From Flavobacteriales bacterium (GTDB lineage Bacteria > Bacteroidota > Bacteroidia > Flavobacteriales_F > PHOS-HE28): DNA of 64,000 nt. Made by a program: the position numbers and the translations under genes. The number at the start of each line of letters is the position of its first letter. The first letter of the stretch is position 1. A model generated the notes under the pieces. That model did no database searches. It was given only the letters and a program-made list of their open reading frames with translations, and was not told the DNA's origin. The stretch is taken from contig JADJAA010000003.1 of NCBI GenBank assembly GCA_016704485.1, positions 130,498 to 194,497 on the forward strand, given 5' to 3'. Below, piece after piece: positions 55,301 through 63,619 of this stretch.

Positions 55301-57037
55301 ACCACCAGCCCCTGCTGCGATACCTGTACCCGGAGTAAATCCTGGCGCACCGTACTCAACAACGAAGTCATCAGCTACCGAGCAGGTAACGCATGTCCAT
55401 GAAACATCCGCTCCATCCGTGGTAGGGTTGATCGCAGTAACTCCGGTTGGGGCTTGGCAGGTTGGTGGAGCCACAACATTCAAGGTGTAATCCTCAGTCT
55501 CGCAATTTGTACTCGTTGTTCCGCAAGGAGGTGGTATACCCGCAAGCCAATCAGTCTTTACACGCATGCGGTACGATCCGATCGGTGTACCCAGTGGTAC
55601 CGTGAATGAATTGCTGAAAGGAGTATCCATGTATGTCGTGGATAGGTACATCGTTTCACCTGGATCCGAGAAATCCAGGTCATTGTTAAGATCCACCCAG
55701 ACGCCTATTCCATACGTATCTGGATCCGTGCTACAGGATATGGTGAAATTCACAAGTCCTGTTTCAAACTGACTAACAGATTGCGCCGTAAAATCTCCAT
55801 AACCACTAGGCGAAATACCTCCAGAAGGATTCGAGATGTTCGTTACTCCACCCGTCGTAACAAAATTGGTAATGTGACGGATAGTCGTAACTCCAGATCT
55901 AGTGGATGGGCAATAGCCCGTAAAGAAGTTGACCGGCCCTGCATATGAGCTGGTCTCACTTCCGCAGTTGGATTGTACCCATATATCATAACTTGTGTTC
56001 GCGGTCAAAGAGCCTGCTGTGGCCGTAAAACCTGCAGTAGAACCTGAAGCCACCGCAGCTCCAGCACTACCCGCACCTGCAAGAACAACCTTCCAATTGT
56101 AAACGACCGGTGGAGTGCCTGTACTAGGAGCGCCCCAACCGAATGAAGCACTCGTGGATGCAACGGTCGTGGTAGCCAATGCGGTCGGGCCAAAACAAGT
56201 AGGTATAGCCCCTGGCGTCCATTTGAAGGACGTACCGGATACCGGAACAGTGACCGCCGGGCTGGTGCCGAAATAACATACATCACCGACAACGCTACTT
56301 GCTGTGGTCGCATTCCAATTTGTTGTAGTTGTGCGACTGTTGAAATCTGCAACCGTTGTTCCTCCCAATCCAATAGTGCACGTGTTCGAAGTTGCGCTCC
56401 AGGTCATGGAGCCGAATACGACCTCCACTGTATTATCCACTTCATTCAATCGGGCCTGGAAGTTGAAGCTCTCACCCGCAGCGCCGTATCTGCGCATCCC
56501 TAACCATTGCACAACACAAACCTGATTGGGCGTGGTGCCGATGGTTTGGATCCTCATTTCCGATCCGGCTTGACCCTGTAGGTCACGCGCCATGGCCGCA
56601 ATGCGGCTACGTAGGTGCGTTGGAGTGGTTGCGGACGTCGAGGCCAACGGGGTATAAGAGCTTGTAGAAGCATTGTTCACCGATGGTGTCAGCGCAGAGT
56701 TGCCGAAACTGAGCCACCCGTTCGTATTGACCGCAACACGGTTATACACTTGCCCGTTAAAGAAGAGATCGAACCCGATCGGGAATCCGATACCGGTGGT
56801 GGTAGTACCACCTAAAGGCGTTACCGGTGTTACAAAACGTTGATCATCCGATGTAGTGCTACCCAATACCGTTCCACCGGTAATAGGAGTGAACGTGCCA
56901 ACGGGTTGAGAGAATGTGTAGGTATTCACTTGGGCGGAAATGTTCGTACCAAGCGCGAGTAGCGCGCCGAGCATCAACCCATTACGCCACTTCGACGTTC
57001 GTCGCCAAGGCGCTGACTTCGAGTTATCAAACTTCAT
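49397..57037 (-). CDS. Giant T9SS-sorted multidomain surface protein
   Basis: 2546 residues. A Lys/Arg-rich start and signal peptide (GLMLGALLALGTNISAQ). Then a beta domain (about 36-280), fibronectin-III-like repeats (SASFGWGAPSTGTPPVVYNW; others at about 550 and later), and a GEVED domain near 440-520 (WVDLNNDLDFSDPGETMYLS). The rest is a long series of 'NDDCANAI... DDVWYSFVAT' units (VWYSFLATETSHVIRVNGYG, VWYKFVALGANYSLSVDGNG), Cys-containing beta domains typical of surface adhesins. It ends in a T9SS type A domain (FLMWPNPNNGAQLNVNLS, ISTGMYMVKMTAGEQVY). Predicted adhesin or gliding/biofilm factor; ligand unknown. A long leader (about 255 bases) and a strong terminator flank it. Confidence 0.88.
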   Translation of the reverse strand: MKFDNSKSAPWRRTSKWRNGLMLGALLALGTNISAQVNTYTFSQPVGTFTPITGGTVLGSTTSDDQRFVTPVTPLGGTTTTGIGFPIGFDLFFNGQVYNRVAVNTNGWLSFGNSALTPSVNNASTSSYTPLASTSATTPTHLRSRIAAMARDLQGQAGSEMRIQTIGTTPNQVCVVQWLGMRRYGAAGESFNFQARLNEVDNTVEVVFGSMTWSATSNTCTIGLGGTTVADFNSRTTTTNWNATTASSVVGDVCYFGTSPAVTVPVSGTSFKWTPGAIPTCFGPTALATTTVASTSASFGWGAPSTGTPPVVYNWKVVLAGAGSAGAAVASGSTAGFTATAGSLTANTSYDIWVQSNCGSETSSYAGPVNFFTGYCPSTRSGVTTIRHITNFVTTGGVTNISNPSGGISPSGYGDFTAQSVSQFETGLVNFTISCSTDPDTYGIGVWVDLNNDLDFSDPGETMYLSTTYMDTPFSNSFTVPLGTPIGSYRMRVKTDWLAGIPPPCGTTSTNCETEDYTLNVVAPPTCQAPTGVTAINPTTDGADVSWTCVTCSVADDFVVEYGAPGFTPGTGIAAGAGGTVWTGTVVSGSSVTLTGLSGLTAYSVVVRERCGPGEFSANSSVANFATLCGGTTCDYMVRFADLYGDGWDNSEWQVKQNGVVVATIGPQLLGCGDGVNDYMDIPVTICEGATVTLEWTNLGNYPDEKALQFYNPFGVLLYDHRGTGPYTNCPGANWTSANSAGTTGVKFTTTSNCTPPTCSVTPSFVDDCLAGTYDITLTDIDVTGNGTIQYSLNGVAQDDVDFTPPSTTIAGIDVAQAAFITLVTDDGCTNEIGNVQSACAVELDCAATSPLPFQHCYSNGDTRTWYFHTPEVGGAIDLKFLPGSELGAGDNVIFWNGVPGASVQIGSYSGDMSNLTFTGQTNQYLGVSITTNGSGSCEDGLDGTAWNFTVRCSGCTEPVGLVLLPPDNGEAVDCSAGTFEASVYVESFGINGTGPNAGSPPATTTISWTAGGVAQLPIVLTQTSDESGLLTSLGSWPLGVEIDVTLLHGNGETVCNNPIGSDLTIPLSACPPPNDDCANAITITVGAPGSCPASGIGGDTFGASMTGAQPSCATGTVSDVWYFMDTNGFAQPSMSVTGATGPIGLELYTACGGVAGICNNDLTILTQPFTFNVPPDQYYMRFYTLEGNQSAFTVCVEAEPAGYECDGAINIPSAPVTNQSLVCSSVPSPGILNATNVPVACGSASNSYKGANEALYTFTPSVSGNYAISYTGLSWSSIFVYADACPTNLGTCVGSAGSSATAVSLVVALNFGTTYYVWFDNWPSPNESPCPGTFSLQLIPPAPANDDCAAAIPLDATSLTCTPTDGNTASATQSFAGCSGTANDDVWYSFLATETSHVIRVNGYGTFDPVFELFDGGSDPGVCPVAGPGITCQNATGAANLETFTAVGLSIGNRYFVRVYDSGTGISYSTAPSFNICVTRLPLCTPPTATAATGITTGTANATWTPNPGGSGTNFIVEYGLASNFTTPGTGLTNGANGTVILGATSPQSLGALSDNTQYRYFVRQNCEGTGDGFSANSNAVTFTTLSLPTVNDNCAQAISLANNNFTCVNISGTALGATQSQPATCGGTADDDVWYKFVALGANYSLSVDGNGDYDGVLEVFSSTGSCASLVSMGCTDGTFGGGVETKQLIGLDIGATYYARTYHWYSTAATDPTFSVCLVRLSDCLPPSGITTSNVTASSADVNVPGSPTANYVLEYGLQSNFTVPGVDGTAGTNGTVIAFTGNLQQIPGLAVTTGYRYFVRRDCGSGIYTANVGGFTFTTLGLPPANDLCTNAIPVTCGNTYTGTNVNATDDGLPSLAGTTFNPTITNGVWWKYVGDDQTVTLSLCASSFDTRIHVWSGSCGSPVGVGGNDDDCGLQSEVTFGAALGTTYYIVVEGYGTSSGSINMVVTCGPYCAPPANSACTSAQSITPSPVGFCNPVAGTTACAESSGGANPTCAATFQTYQDVYYTFTAAGSAHPMQVNEVVPGTLSFWALYEAACGGQQDFCSTTFNSPVSVTGLTPGAVYKIRIGSQVDADFDICIGAPTCEQDVAVEWQLGATGAIPAWEMRQVGTDLVVASGGGFNPGVPFAVYPEVVCLPPGNFYFAMLGPLDAGGGYKVRLSQAPFTRFIDNTQSVGYNPIAEVAGVPAALGSNGPLQIPVGSNDLLYSSCDKYFWATGEYVVANEDPDVAATWLANQPNAAQSGTSGYDFWFYNPDGGYSYIRQRRHNVSDNFASIGSARTCHMKVNNWAAANHIPEFVEVNVRVRAVVNNVPKKWGPACRFTRNEALANCTPTKLFDIPGHFAYSCGVTRAFNTATANRLYARPVAGATKYRFHIFNGETDITLERTVYYLTLGWNVSVAPPLGDEQVYDVTVEAFVGGQYCPVGEVCTVTICNTPSSCVGPVAGGQQNSVLDTDGAFLMWPNPNNGAQLNVNLSGVEEGTNTVSMDVFDLSGKRIITRTLAVQDGFVNQVVDLNGEISTGMYMVKMTAGEQVYTERLMIQK

Positions 57038-58374
57038 CTTGTTTGGTTTTGGTTAAAGTTAAAAGGACTAAAGGACTAAGGATAGCAGCCAATGCGGGCC
57101 ACCAACGCTAAAAGAGTAAGGTACCATACTAGTGATGGTGCCTGTTCGCATTCTATAGGACAATTAACCATTGTGGAACATTGACCAATGCATTCGAGGC
57201 ATTTGAGTTGATCTGGTTTTTGGACGACCACACTTTCCGTGTGATCTTGGCTGTCGCTTGATTAGGGTTTGAACTAAAATGGACCACTGCTTGGGATCGC
57301 AAAGTATATGATCCATATGAAGGAACCAACTAATAAAATTTTATCAACAGGAGGCAACCATTTAAATAACGCTCGTCCGCGTGCGGCCTTGACCAGTTCC
57401 AAAGTGCGGCGGCATGGTTGATTTATCAACAGCCTATTGGGATTCCATCAAGAACAGTTCCCAGCCGATAAGTACACTTAAATTGCCGATAAACCGACAT
57501 TCAACTGATCGTATCCAACCACTGCACCGGCAAATTACCGATAGATCCCAGGATCACTTCCGGACCATAACGATGATAATAGCCGTTGCACCAATGGAAC
57601 GAGGAACACGATCGAAGATCTCTTGCAAAAGGCATACCACGCGTGGATCCATTTCATGGATTGCCCAAGATCCCGCATTTCACCAATAGGAATTGAATGC
57701 AACGGAAGTATTTCCATAACGTCACCTATACGATGTAGGATCCTGCATGGATCAAGGAACTCGGATCCGGCTCTATGCAGTGCCTTGCAATTCCATCGGA
57801 TGACCTCCCTCATTAAAAGTAAAGGATGTTGATGAATGCAAATGGAACTCGGGAACGTGGGTCACTCCATATTCCCCAAGGAATTCAGCTCAGCGCACAG
57901 CGAAATTCCATTCAACCCATGGACGGGATGGGATAAGCCCCTGTTCTGCTATTCATCCGACTGCCAAATTCACCACTATATCGGAAACCAACCGCTATCC
58001 ATGGATGGTCTGAACAAGGTGGTCGTTTCGTATGTTATGTAGAGGCAACCCTGTACCCACAACTTCGTCTACTTGATAACATTAGGATAATCAAACAATT
58101 GCAAGTAAAAACACTTTGGATCCTATGCTTGGTCATGTGCACTTTGCCGATGTTGATCATCAGTCATTCTATCCGTAACTTTATGCCCTAACTTTTGGTC
58201 TGCTATGGACATGCATCATGTAAACATGCGATATTGCGCACCGAACATTGAGTTAACACGTAGTATGGACACAGGAAAGAATGCCACCGTGATCCGTGAT
58301 AGATCGTATTTTTCGAGTAATGCGCATTCAATGAATAGATGCTATCACTTTTCTGTAAAACCCAGCGCATAGCG
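57038..58374. other. Intergenic region between two giant T9SS genes
   Basis: About 1.3 kb with no ORF I can support. Opposing frames around 57414-57830 cancel each other and show no family features. It must hold the divergent promoters. On the minus strand TTG at 57327-57329, 18 bases, then TATACTTTGC (57299-57308) resembles a Bacteroidota promoter for the 57037 gene, giving a leader of about 260 bases. I see no RNA gene. Confidence 0.45.
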
Positions 58375-61300
58375 ATGAGAACAACTTTACTCCGTTTATT
58401 TTTCTTCGCTTTTGTGGTTGCATGTACAATGCCGAATGTCTTGGGTCAGGCACAACTCCCAGATTGTAACGCGTGTACTTGTGCTCCGAGTGGGCCAATT
58501 AACATAATTGCTCCTATGGCAGCGCCAGCAGCCCCACCCGGTACATTCGTGCAATCAGCTCAAACTGCAGGAAGAACCTATCAACGATTTAATGTTATCG
58601 CCGGCAACCGGTACCGCGTTGACCTTTGCAACACCCTTCTTCCTGCAAATACACTGCTATTTATTCATTCCAACACCAGTCCCTTTACGCAAGTAACCGG
58701 GGTGTGTGATGATGATGGTTGCGGTACAATAGGTGGTCATGCTTCTGTATTGTTCAACCCTACAGTTTCGGGCACGTATCGCGCTTATTTTTACTTGAAT
58801 ACGTGTGGTACTCCAATTACGGCTACTGTTCAACTTCGCGTTACCTATTTGGGGCCGAATACACCTCCCCCGAATGATGAACCCTGCGGTGCTACGTTGA
58901 TACCTAGCCCATTGCCTAATAACTGTTCTAGTATTACAGCAGGAACAACGGTAGGTGCAACACAGACCTTGACACCCGGTTCTCCAACAACCTTATGCAC
59001 CGCACCATCAACGCAATTCAATGGTGGTGATGTGTGGTTCCAAGTAGCGGTACCTCCATCCGGGCTTATAGCTATTGAGACCACGGATGGTGGGGTCTGT
59101 GCTGGTGCTTTCGGGTTGTACAGGAGTTCTACAGCCTTATGTACAGGAACGTTGAGCATGTTACCGGGAAGCGGTGCGAATATTGGGTTGTGCTCCATTG
59201 AGGGGTTCAATGCACCCTCTGGGGGAGATGCCGGCGTAAGTATTGACGCATTCGCCTTAGGTCTGGCTGCTAATGAGATCATTTACATCCGGTATTGGGA
59301 GCGTAATGCCAATGAGAACGGTGCTTTCTCCATATGTGCATACGAGCCGTTACCACCTGTGAACGATAATCCGTGTACTCCGTTCCTCTTACCAACACCA
59401 GGCACGTGCGTAACGCCTGTTGAGTACAACACGACGAATGCACAACCACTAAGTTCGTCCATGACGCTTTCACCGCCGCTTACTTGCGTTGGTGCGCCAG
59501 ATGGAGGTGATGTATGGTTCCAGTTCACCGTGCCGCCTTCCGGTGCGTTGACCATTGAAGCTTCTGCTGGAACATTGGATGAGATGGCCATGTCCTGGTA
59601 TCGCCTGACCGCGGGTACGCCTTGTGCCGGAACGTTGACGCAAATTGCGTGTGATAATAATGCTGGACCCGGGAACATGCCGCGGATCAATAGCCAACTT
59701 GCTGGAATTGCTCCTCCACTGGTAGCTGGTCAAACAATTTATGTGCGCCTATTCAATGACCTTAACGCTCTCCAAGGAACGTTCAATCTGTGCGTTACGG
59801 AGAACATTCCACCAACGAATGATAACCCATGTGGTGCGATCAGTTTGGATGTAACCCCAACTTGTTCACCTGTTAGTGGAACAACCGAAAATGCATCCCA
59901 GACAGCAAATGCTTTTCCTGGTGGCACTATTGGCGTTCCGTACCCTGTTTGTGCGGGTCTGATCCCTACTGATGTGTGGTACACGGTTACCGTTCCTAGC
60001 GACCTTCCCGCACCGTATGGAATTGCGTTCCAAACCACTGCTGGCACGTTGTTGAATGGAGCCTTTCAAGTTTACGCCGCTACAGGTTCTTGCGCTACGA
60101 ATAATCTTGCGCTAACCCCACTGGGTGGATGCCAGAACGGAGGTGCAGGTATGCCCAATTTAACCTTGAATGTCCCTACCATTTCTCCGGGTCAGCAACT
60201 GTACGTGCGCGTTTGGCGTGAAGCTGGAGCGGATGGCACTTTCAATATTTGCGCCCAACGAACGGACCCCACGTTGTGCATTGGCAACGTTACTGACCCC
60301 GGTGGTCCGCTCGCGGATTACGGCAATAGTCTGACAACGACAGATCAATATTGTTCCACCAAAGCCGGAGATGCCGTTACCTTAACGTTTTCGCAATTCG
60401 ATCTGGAACAGGGTTGGGACTTCTTATCCATATATGACGGTACTTCAGCTGGGGCGCCGCTGATCGGCACGTATACGGGTACGAACAGCCCAGGCGTGGT
60501 TACAGCGAGTATATCCGCATTGAATCCAACGGGTTGTTTGACCTTGGTCTTCACCAGTGACTTCATCATTGTTAGACCTGGCTATTTGGCCAAGATCACT
60601 TGTGCTCCCGGGGTGGCACAGGTACCACCTGTTGGTGATTGTGGATCATTCGTATATGACCCCGGTGGTGTCGGAGCCGGTTATCCCATCAACATAGGCA
60701 ATCCGCCTAACCCAACTTGGACGGCTTTCTATTGTCCCAATAATCCTGGTGATGTTGTTACCTTGGATTGGTCCACGTTCCAGGTTGAAAACAACTGGGA
60801 TCATTTATATATCTATTACGGCACTTCTGCTATCCCAGCCAATTTAATAAGTAGTGGCAACCCTGCGGGATTTGCACCGAACAATGGTCCAGGAGCATGG
60901 TGGGGTGCAGGTATTCCGGATATTAGTGGTAACCCAGCGATTGGTGGAGGTTGCCTATTTCTGGAATTTTATTCAGACGCTTCAGTAACCGGTAATTGGG
61001 CGGCACAGGTGATCTGTGGCCCACCACCTCCTCCACCGCCGCCTCCTGGCCTTAGCTGTGGAAACACATTCCTTGATCCTGGTGGCGCTGGGAATTATGC
61101 GAATAATGTGGATGTGACGTACACAATTTGTGCACCGGCCGGTCAGGTCGTGAATGTTACATTCAACCAGTTCAGTCTGGAAGCCAATTGGGATAAGTTA
61201 TATGTGTATGACGGGCCCAACACGGCTTCACCGCAGATCGCTAGTACCAATGGCACAGGTAACGGGCCTACCGCGGGTCCTGGATCCTTCTGGGGTACGG

Positions 61301-62943
61301 CTATTCCTGGTCCGTTCATCTCTTCCGGCCAGTGTCTTACGTTCCGCTTCATTACGGATTTTTCAATTATATCTTCCGGTTGGTCAGCGTCTATTACATG
61401 TGCTCCTAGGGCACCCAATGATAACCCCTGTGCACCGTTCCCTGCAACTGTGCTTCCCGTTACTCCTTCATGTTCCTATACTACATCCAATAACACGAAT
61501 GCTGGCAGTACACCGGGTATATCCAACGCAGGTTGTGGAAATTACCAAGGCGGGGACGTTTGGTTCAAATTCACCACTCCGTTGGATGGGGAGGTATTGA
61601 TCACTACGGAAGCAGGAACGCTCACAGATGGTGGTATGGCCGTCTATTCCGCGGCCAGTTGTGCAGGACCCTTTGTTATGGTGGAATGCGATGATGATGA
61701 TGGACCGGGCAATATGCCGGAGATCGATCGGCGCTGTAATCCACTCGCCCCAAGCACCGTGTATTATGTGCGCGTATGGGGGTATAGTGGAGCACGTGGA
61801 AGTTTCGGGATCTGTGTTACGGAAGGTTACACAGCCACACCACAAGGGGATTGCTTAGGTGCATTCACCCTATGTACCGGTGATCCGGTTTCCGCAGGAT
61901 TCGCTAATCCAGGTTGCACGAACGACCTCTCCAACATCAATTGGGGTTGCTTAGCTGGTGGTGAACGCATCGGCTCTTGGTATGCATTTGCTGCCAACAC
62001 GAGCGGTACGTTGGGGATGACGATCACACCGAGCGGTAATGAGGACTACGATTGGGCCATTTGGGGTCCATTCCCTGCAGGAAATACCATGAGCACGTTG
62101 TGTCCGTTGCCGACTGGTGCACCGAAGCGTTGCAGCTATACATCATCAAATGTTACGAACACAGTTACAGGTGACTATGCAACTGGAATGGGTATTAATA
62201 ATGTTGCTTGGGCCAATCCACAATTTGGAGCACCTGCCACACCTTACACGGATGTTATTGACGGCTGGACACCTGGCTTCTCCAGCGTTAACGTGGGTGA
62301 GATCTTCATCATGTTCGTGAATGACTACCACCACACCGGTTCCGGTTACAGTGTGACCTGGCAGATGGGCTCACCGAACATGTTGGATTGTATGATCCTT
62401 CCGGTGGAATTGCTGGAATTGGAAGCGCATCCGCGCACCAGCACAGTGGACCTTACATGGAGCACCGCAAGCGAGAACAACAGTTCCCACTTCGTAGTAC
62501 AGCGTAGTGGCGATGGCGAACGTTTCGAGCAGATCGGCACCGTTACCGCAGCAGGTACTACGCAGCAATTAACGCGCTATGCCTTCACGGATCAGTTCCC
62601 ATTGATGGGCGTTAACTACTACCGCCTTACCCAAGTGGACTTCGACGGAGCTTCAGCACTTTCCAACATGGTAAGCGCAGAGTTCAAACAACGCACGGAA
62701 GTGATCGTTGTACCGAACCCAGCGCACGATAATGCGGAACTCGTATTCTCCGAAACACAGGAACAATTGCTGATCATCCGCATTACGGATAGCGGCGGCC
62801 GTGCAGTGGGAGAAATGCGCTCCATGGAAGGGGTGCAACGTGTTACACTACCGATCGAGAAACTCGAGCGTGGAACGTACTTCGTGCGCATAACCACTGC
62901 GGAGGGTGCACCACATGGTGTGGTACCGTTCGTGAAACAATAG
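58375..62943 (+). CDS. Large T9SS-sorted surface protein with CUB domains
   Basis: 1522 residues from the ATG at 58375, which opens a signal peptide (LLRLFFFAFVVACTMPNVLG). An N-terminal Cys-rich region (DCNACTCAPSG) and three or four 'NDNPC... GGDVWFQF' units come first. Then three CUB-type domains at about residues 636-745, 757-881 and 895-1010 (CSTKAGDAVTLTFSQFDLEQ, WDFLSIYDGTSAG, CLTLVFTSDF and equivalents), separated by a Pro-rich linker (PPPPPPPP). Another DVWFKF unit, then VELLELEAHPRTSTVDLTWS (FN3-like), and the T9SS tail (EVIVVPNPAHDNAELVF, LERGTYFVRITT). Probably a surface adhesin or binding protein. Confidence 0.86.
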   Translation: MRTTLLRLFFFAFVVACTMPNVLGQAQLPDCNACTCAPSGPINIIAPMAAPAAPPGTFVQSAQTAGRTYQRFNVIAGNRYRVDLCNTLLPANTLLFIHSNTSPFTQVTGVCDDDGCGTIGGHASVLFNPTVSGTYRAYFYLNTCGTPITATVQLRVTYLGPNTPPPNDEPCGATLIPSPLPNNCSSITAGTTVGATQTLTPGSPTTLCTAPSTQFNGGDVWFQVAVPPSGLIAIETTDGGVCAGAFGLYRSSTALCTGTLSMLPGSGANIGLCSIEGFNAPSGGDAGVSIDAFALGLAANEIIYIRYWERNANENGAFSICAYEPLPPVNDNPCTPFLLPTPGTCVTPVEYNTTNAQPLSSSMTLSPPLTCVGAPDGGDVWFQFTVPPSGALTIEASAGTLDEMAMSWYRLTAGTPCAGTLTQIACDNNAGPGNMPRINSQLAGIAPPLVAGQTIYVRLFNDLNALQGTFNLCVTENIPPTNDNPCGAISLDVTPTCSPVSGTTENASQTANAFPGGTIGVPYPVCAGLIPTDVWYTVTVPSDLPAPYGIAFQTTAGTLLNGAFQVYAATGSCATNNLALTPLGGCQNGGAGMPNLTLNVPTISPGQQLYVRVWREAGADGTFNICAQRTDPTLCIGNVTDPGGPLADYGNSLTTTDQYCSTKAGDAVTLTFSQFDLEQGWDFLSIYDGTSAGAPLIGTYTGTNSPGVVTASISALNPTGCLTLVFTSDFIIVRPGYLAKITCAPGVAQVPPVGDCGSFVYDPGGVGAGYPINIGNPPNPTWTAFYCPNNPGDVVTLDWSTFQVENNWDHLYIYYGTSAIPANLISSGNPAGFAPNNGPGAWWGAGIPDISGNPAIGGGCLFLEFYSDASVTGNWAAQVICGPPPPPPPPPGLSCGNTFLDPGGAGNYANNVDVTYTICAPAGQVVNVTFNQFSLEANWDKLYVYDGPNTASPQIASTNGTGNGPTAGPGSFWGTAIPGPFISSGQCLTFRFITDFSIISSGWSASITCAPRAPNDNPCAPFPATVLPVTPSCSYTTSNNTNAGSTPGISNAGCGNYQGGDVWFKFTTPLDGEVLITTEAGTLTDGGMAVYSAASCAGPFVMVECDDDDGPGNMPEIDRRCNPLAPSTVYYVRVWGYSGARGSFGICVTEGYTATPQGDCLGAFTLCTGDPVSAGFANPGCTNDLSNINWGCLAGGERIGSWYAFAANTSGTLGMTITPSGNEDYDWAIWGPFPAGNTMSTLCPLPTGAPKRCSYTSSNVTNTVTGDYATGMGINNVAWANPQFGAPATPYTDVIDGWTPGFSSVNVGEIFIMFVNDYHHTGSGYSVTWQMGSPNMLDCMILPVELLELEAHPRTSTVDLTWSTASENNSSHFVVQRSGDGERFEQIGTVTAAGTTQQLTRYAFTDQFPLMGVNYYRLTQVDFDGASALSNMVSAEFKQRTEVIVVPNPAHDNAELVFSETQEQLLIIRITDSGGRAVGEMRSMEGVQRVTLPIEKLERGTYFVRITTAEGAPHGVVPFVKQ

Positions 62944-62963
62944 TCTCTACCAAAACCTATGGG

Positions 62964-62989
62964 AAAGGGCTGCTTCGGTGGCCCTTTTT
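62964..62989 (+). terminator. Terminator of the CUB-domain gene
   Basis: AAAGGGC, loop TGCTTCGGTG, GCCCTTTTTC: GC stem plus T-tract 21 bases after the stop. Confidence 0.75.
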
Positions 62990-63099
62990 CATTTTTGGGT
63001 GGGGCGAAAGAGGAACCGTGCCTGCGGCAGGCAGGACGCAGATGACGCTGATGGTTAGGATAAGTATGATAGATCTACTCTGGATGGCGTGGTAAGGGG

Positions 63100-63339
63100 A
63101 CCGCAGATGACGCAGATTACGCAGATGGATCTGTTTGGATGGAGTGAGGAAGGGGACCGCAGATGACGCAGATTACGCAGATGGATCTGTTTGGATGGAG
63201 TGAGGAAGGGGACCGCAGATGACGCAGATTACGCAGAAGGATCTGTTTGGATGGAGTGAGGAAGCGGACCGCAGATGACGCAGATGGCGCAGATAGTCCT
63301 GATCCATGATAGATCTGTTTGGATGACGTGAGGAAGGGG
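63100..63339. repeat. Tandem 56-bp repeats
   Basis: The word ACCGCAGATGACGCAGAT recurs at 63100, 63156, 63212 and 63268, an exact 56-bp period, each unit also carrying GATCTGTTTGGATGGAGTGA. A longer, diverged unit (72 bp) ends at about 63340. The overlapping minus-strand ORFs (RNLRHLRSPS, ICVICVICG) are translations of the repeat, not genes. Spacers are not unique, so it is not CRISPR. Confidence 0.8.
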
Positions 63340-63373
63340 ACCGCTCTCCGGGTCGTAGCTCGGATCAAAGCAT

Positions 63374-63436
63374 AGTGTAAAGCCCTGAAAGGGCGTAATA
63401 GCATAGCGATGGGTCTTGACCCATCGACTATGCGTT
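63374..63436. repeat. Dispersed-type hairpin repeat
   Basis: AGCCCTGAAAGGGC (about 63381-63394) is a hairpin, followed by a long one: CATAG-CGATGGGTC-TT-GACCCATCG-A-CTATG (63402-63432). Similar 'GCCCTGAAAGGGCG...ATAGC' blocks are, from memory, scattered in several Bacteroidota and planctomycete genomes. Confidence 0.55.
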
Positions 63437-63619
63437 GCGTATTGTTTTAAGTCCGCCGAATCGCGGGACGAGATAGCGCCCTGATGAATTCTTCGATCAA
63501 ACGTATGGACACGCACTATTTCACCTGCCGTATGGCAATTCCAGCATGGAGAGAGTTCAAGGCCCAATTGCCGTGAATTGAAATAGACAACACTACCGTT
63601 CCGCCGTACCTTCGCATAG

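Noticed and set aside
57414..58042. Several 60-92-codon frames on both strands
   Set aside because: They oppose or overlap each other, with no signal, motif or spacing that favours one; treated as intergenic.
63100..63339. CRISPR array
   Set aside because: The repeated unit is contiguous with no unique spacers of constant length, and no cas gene is near.
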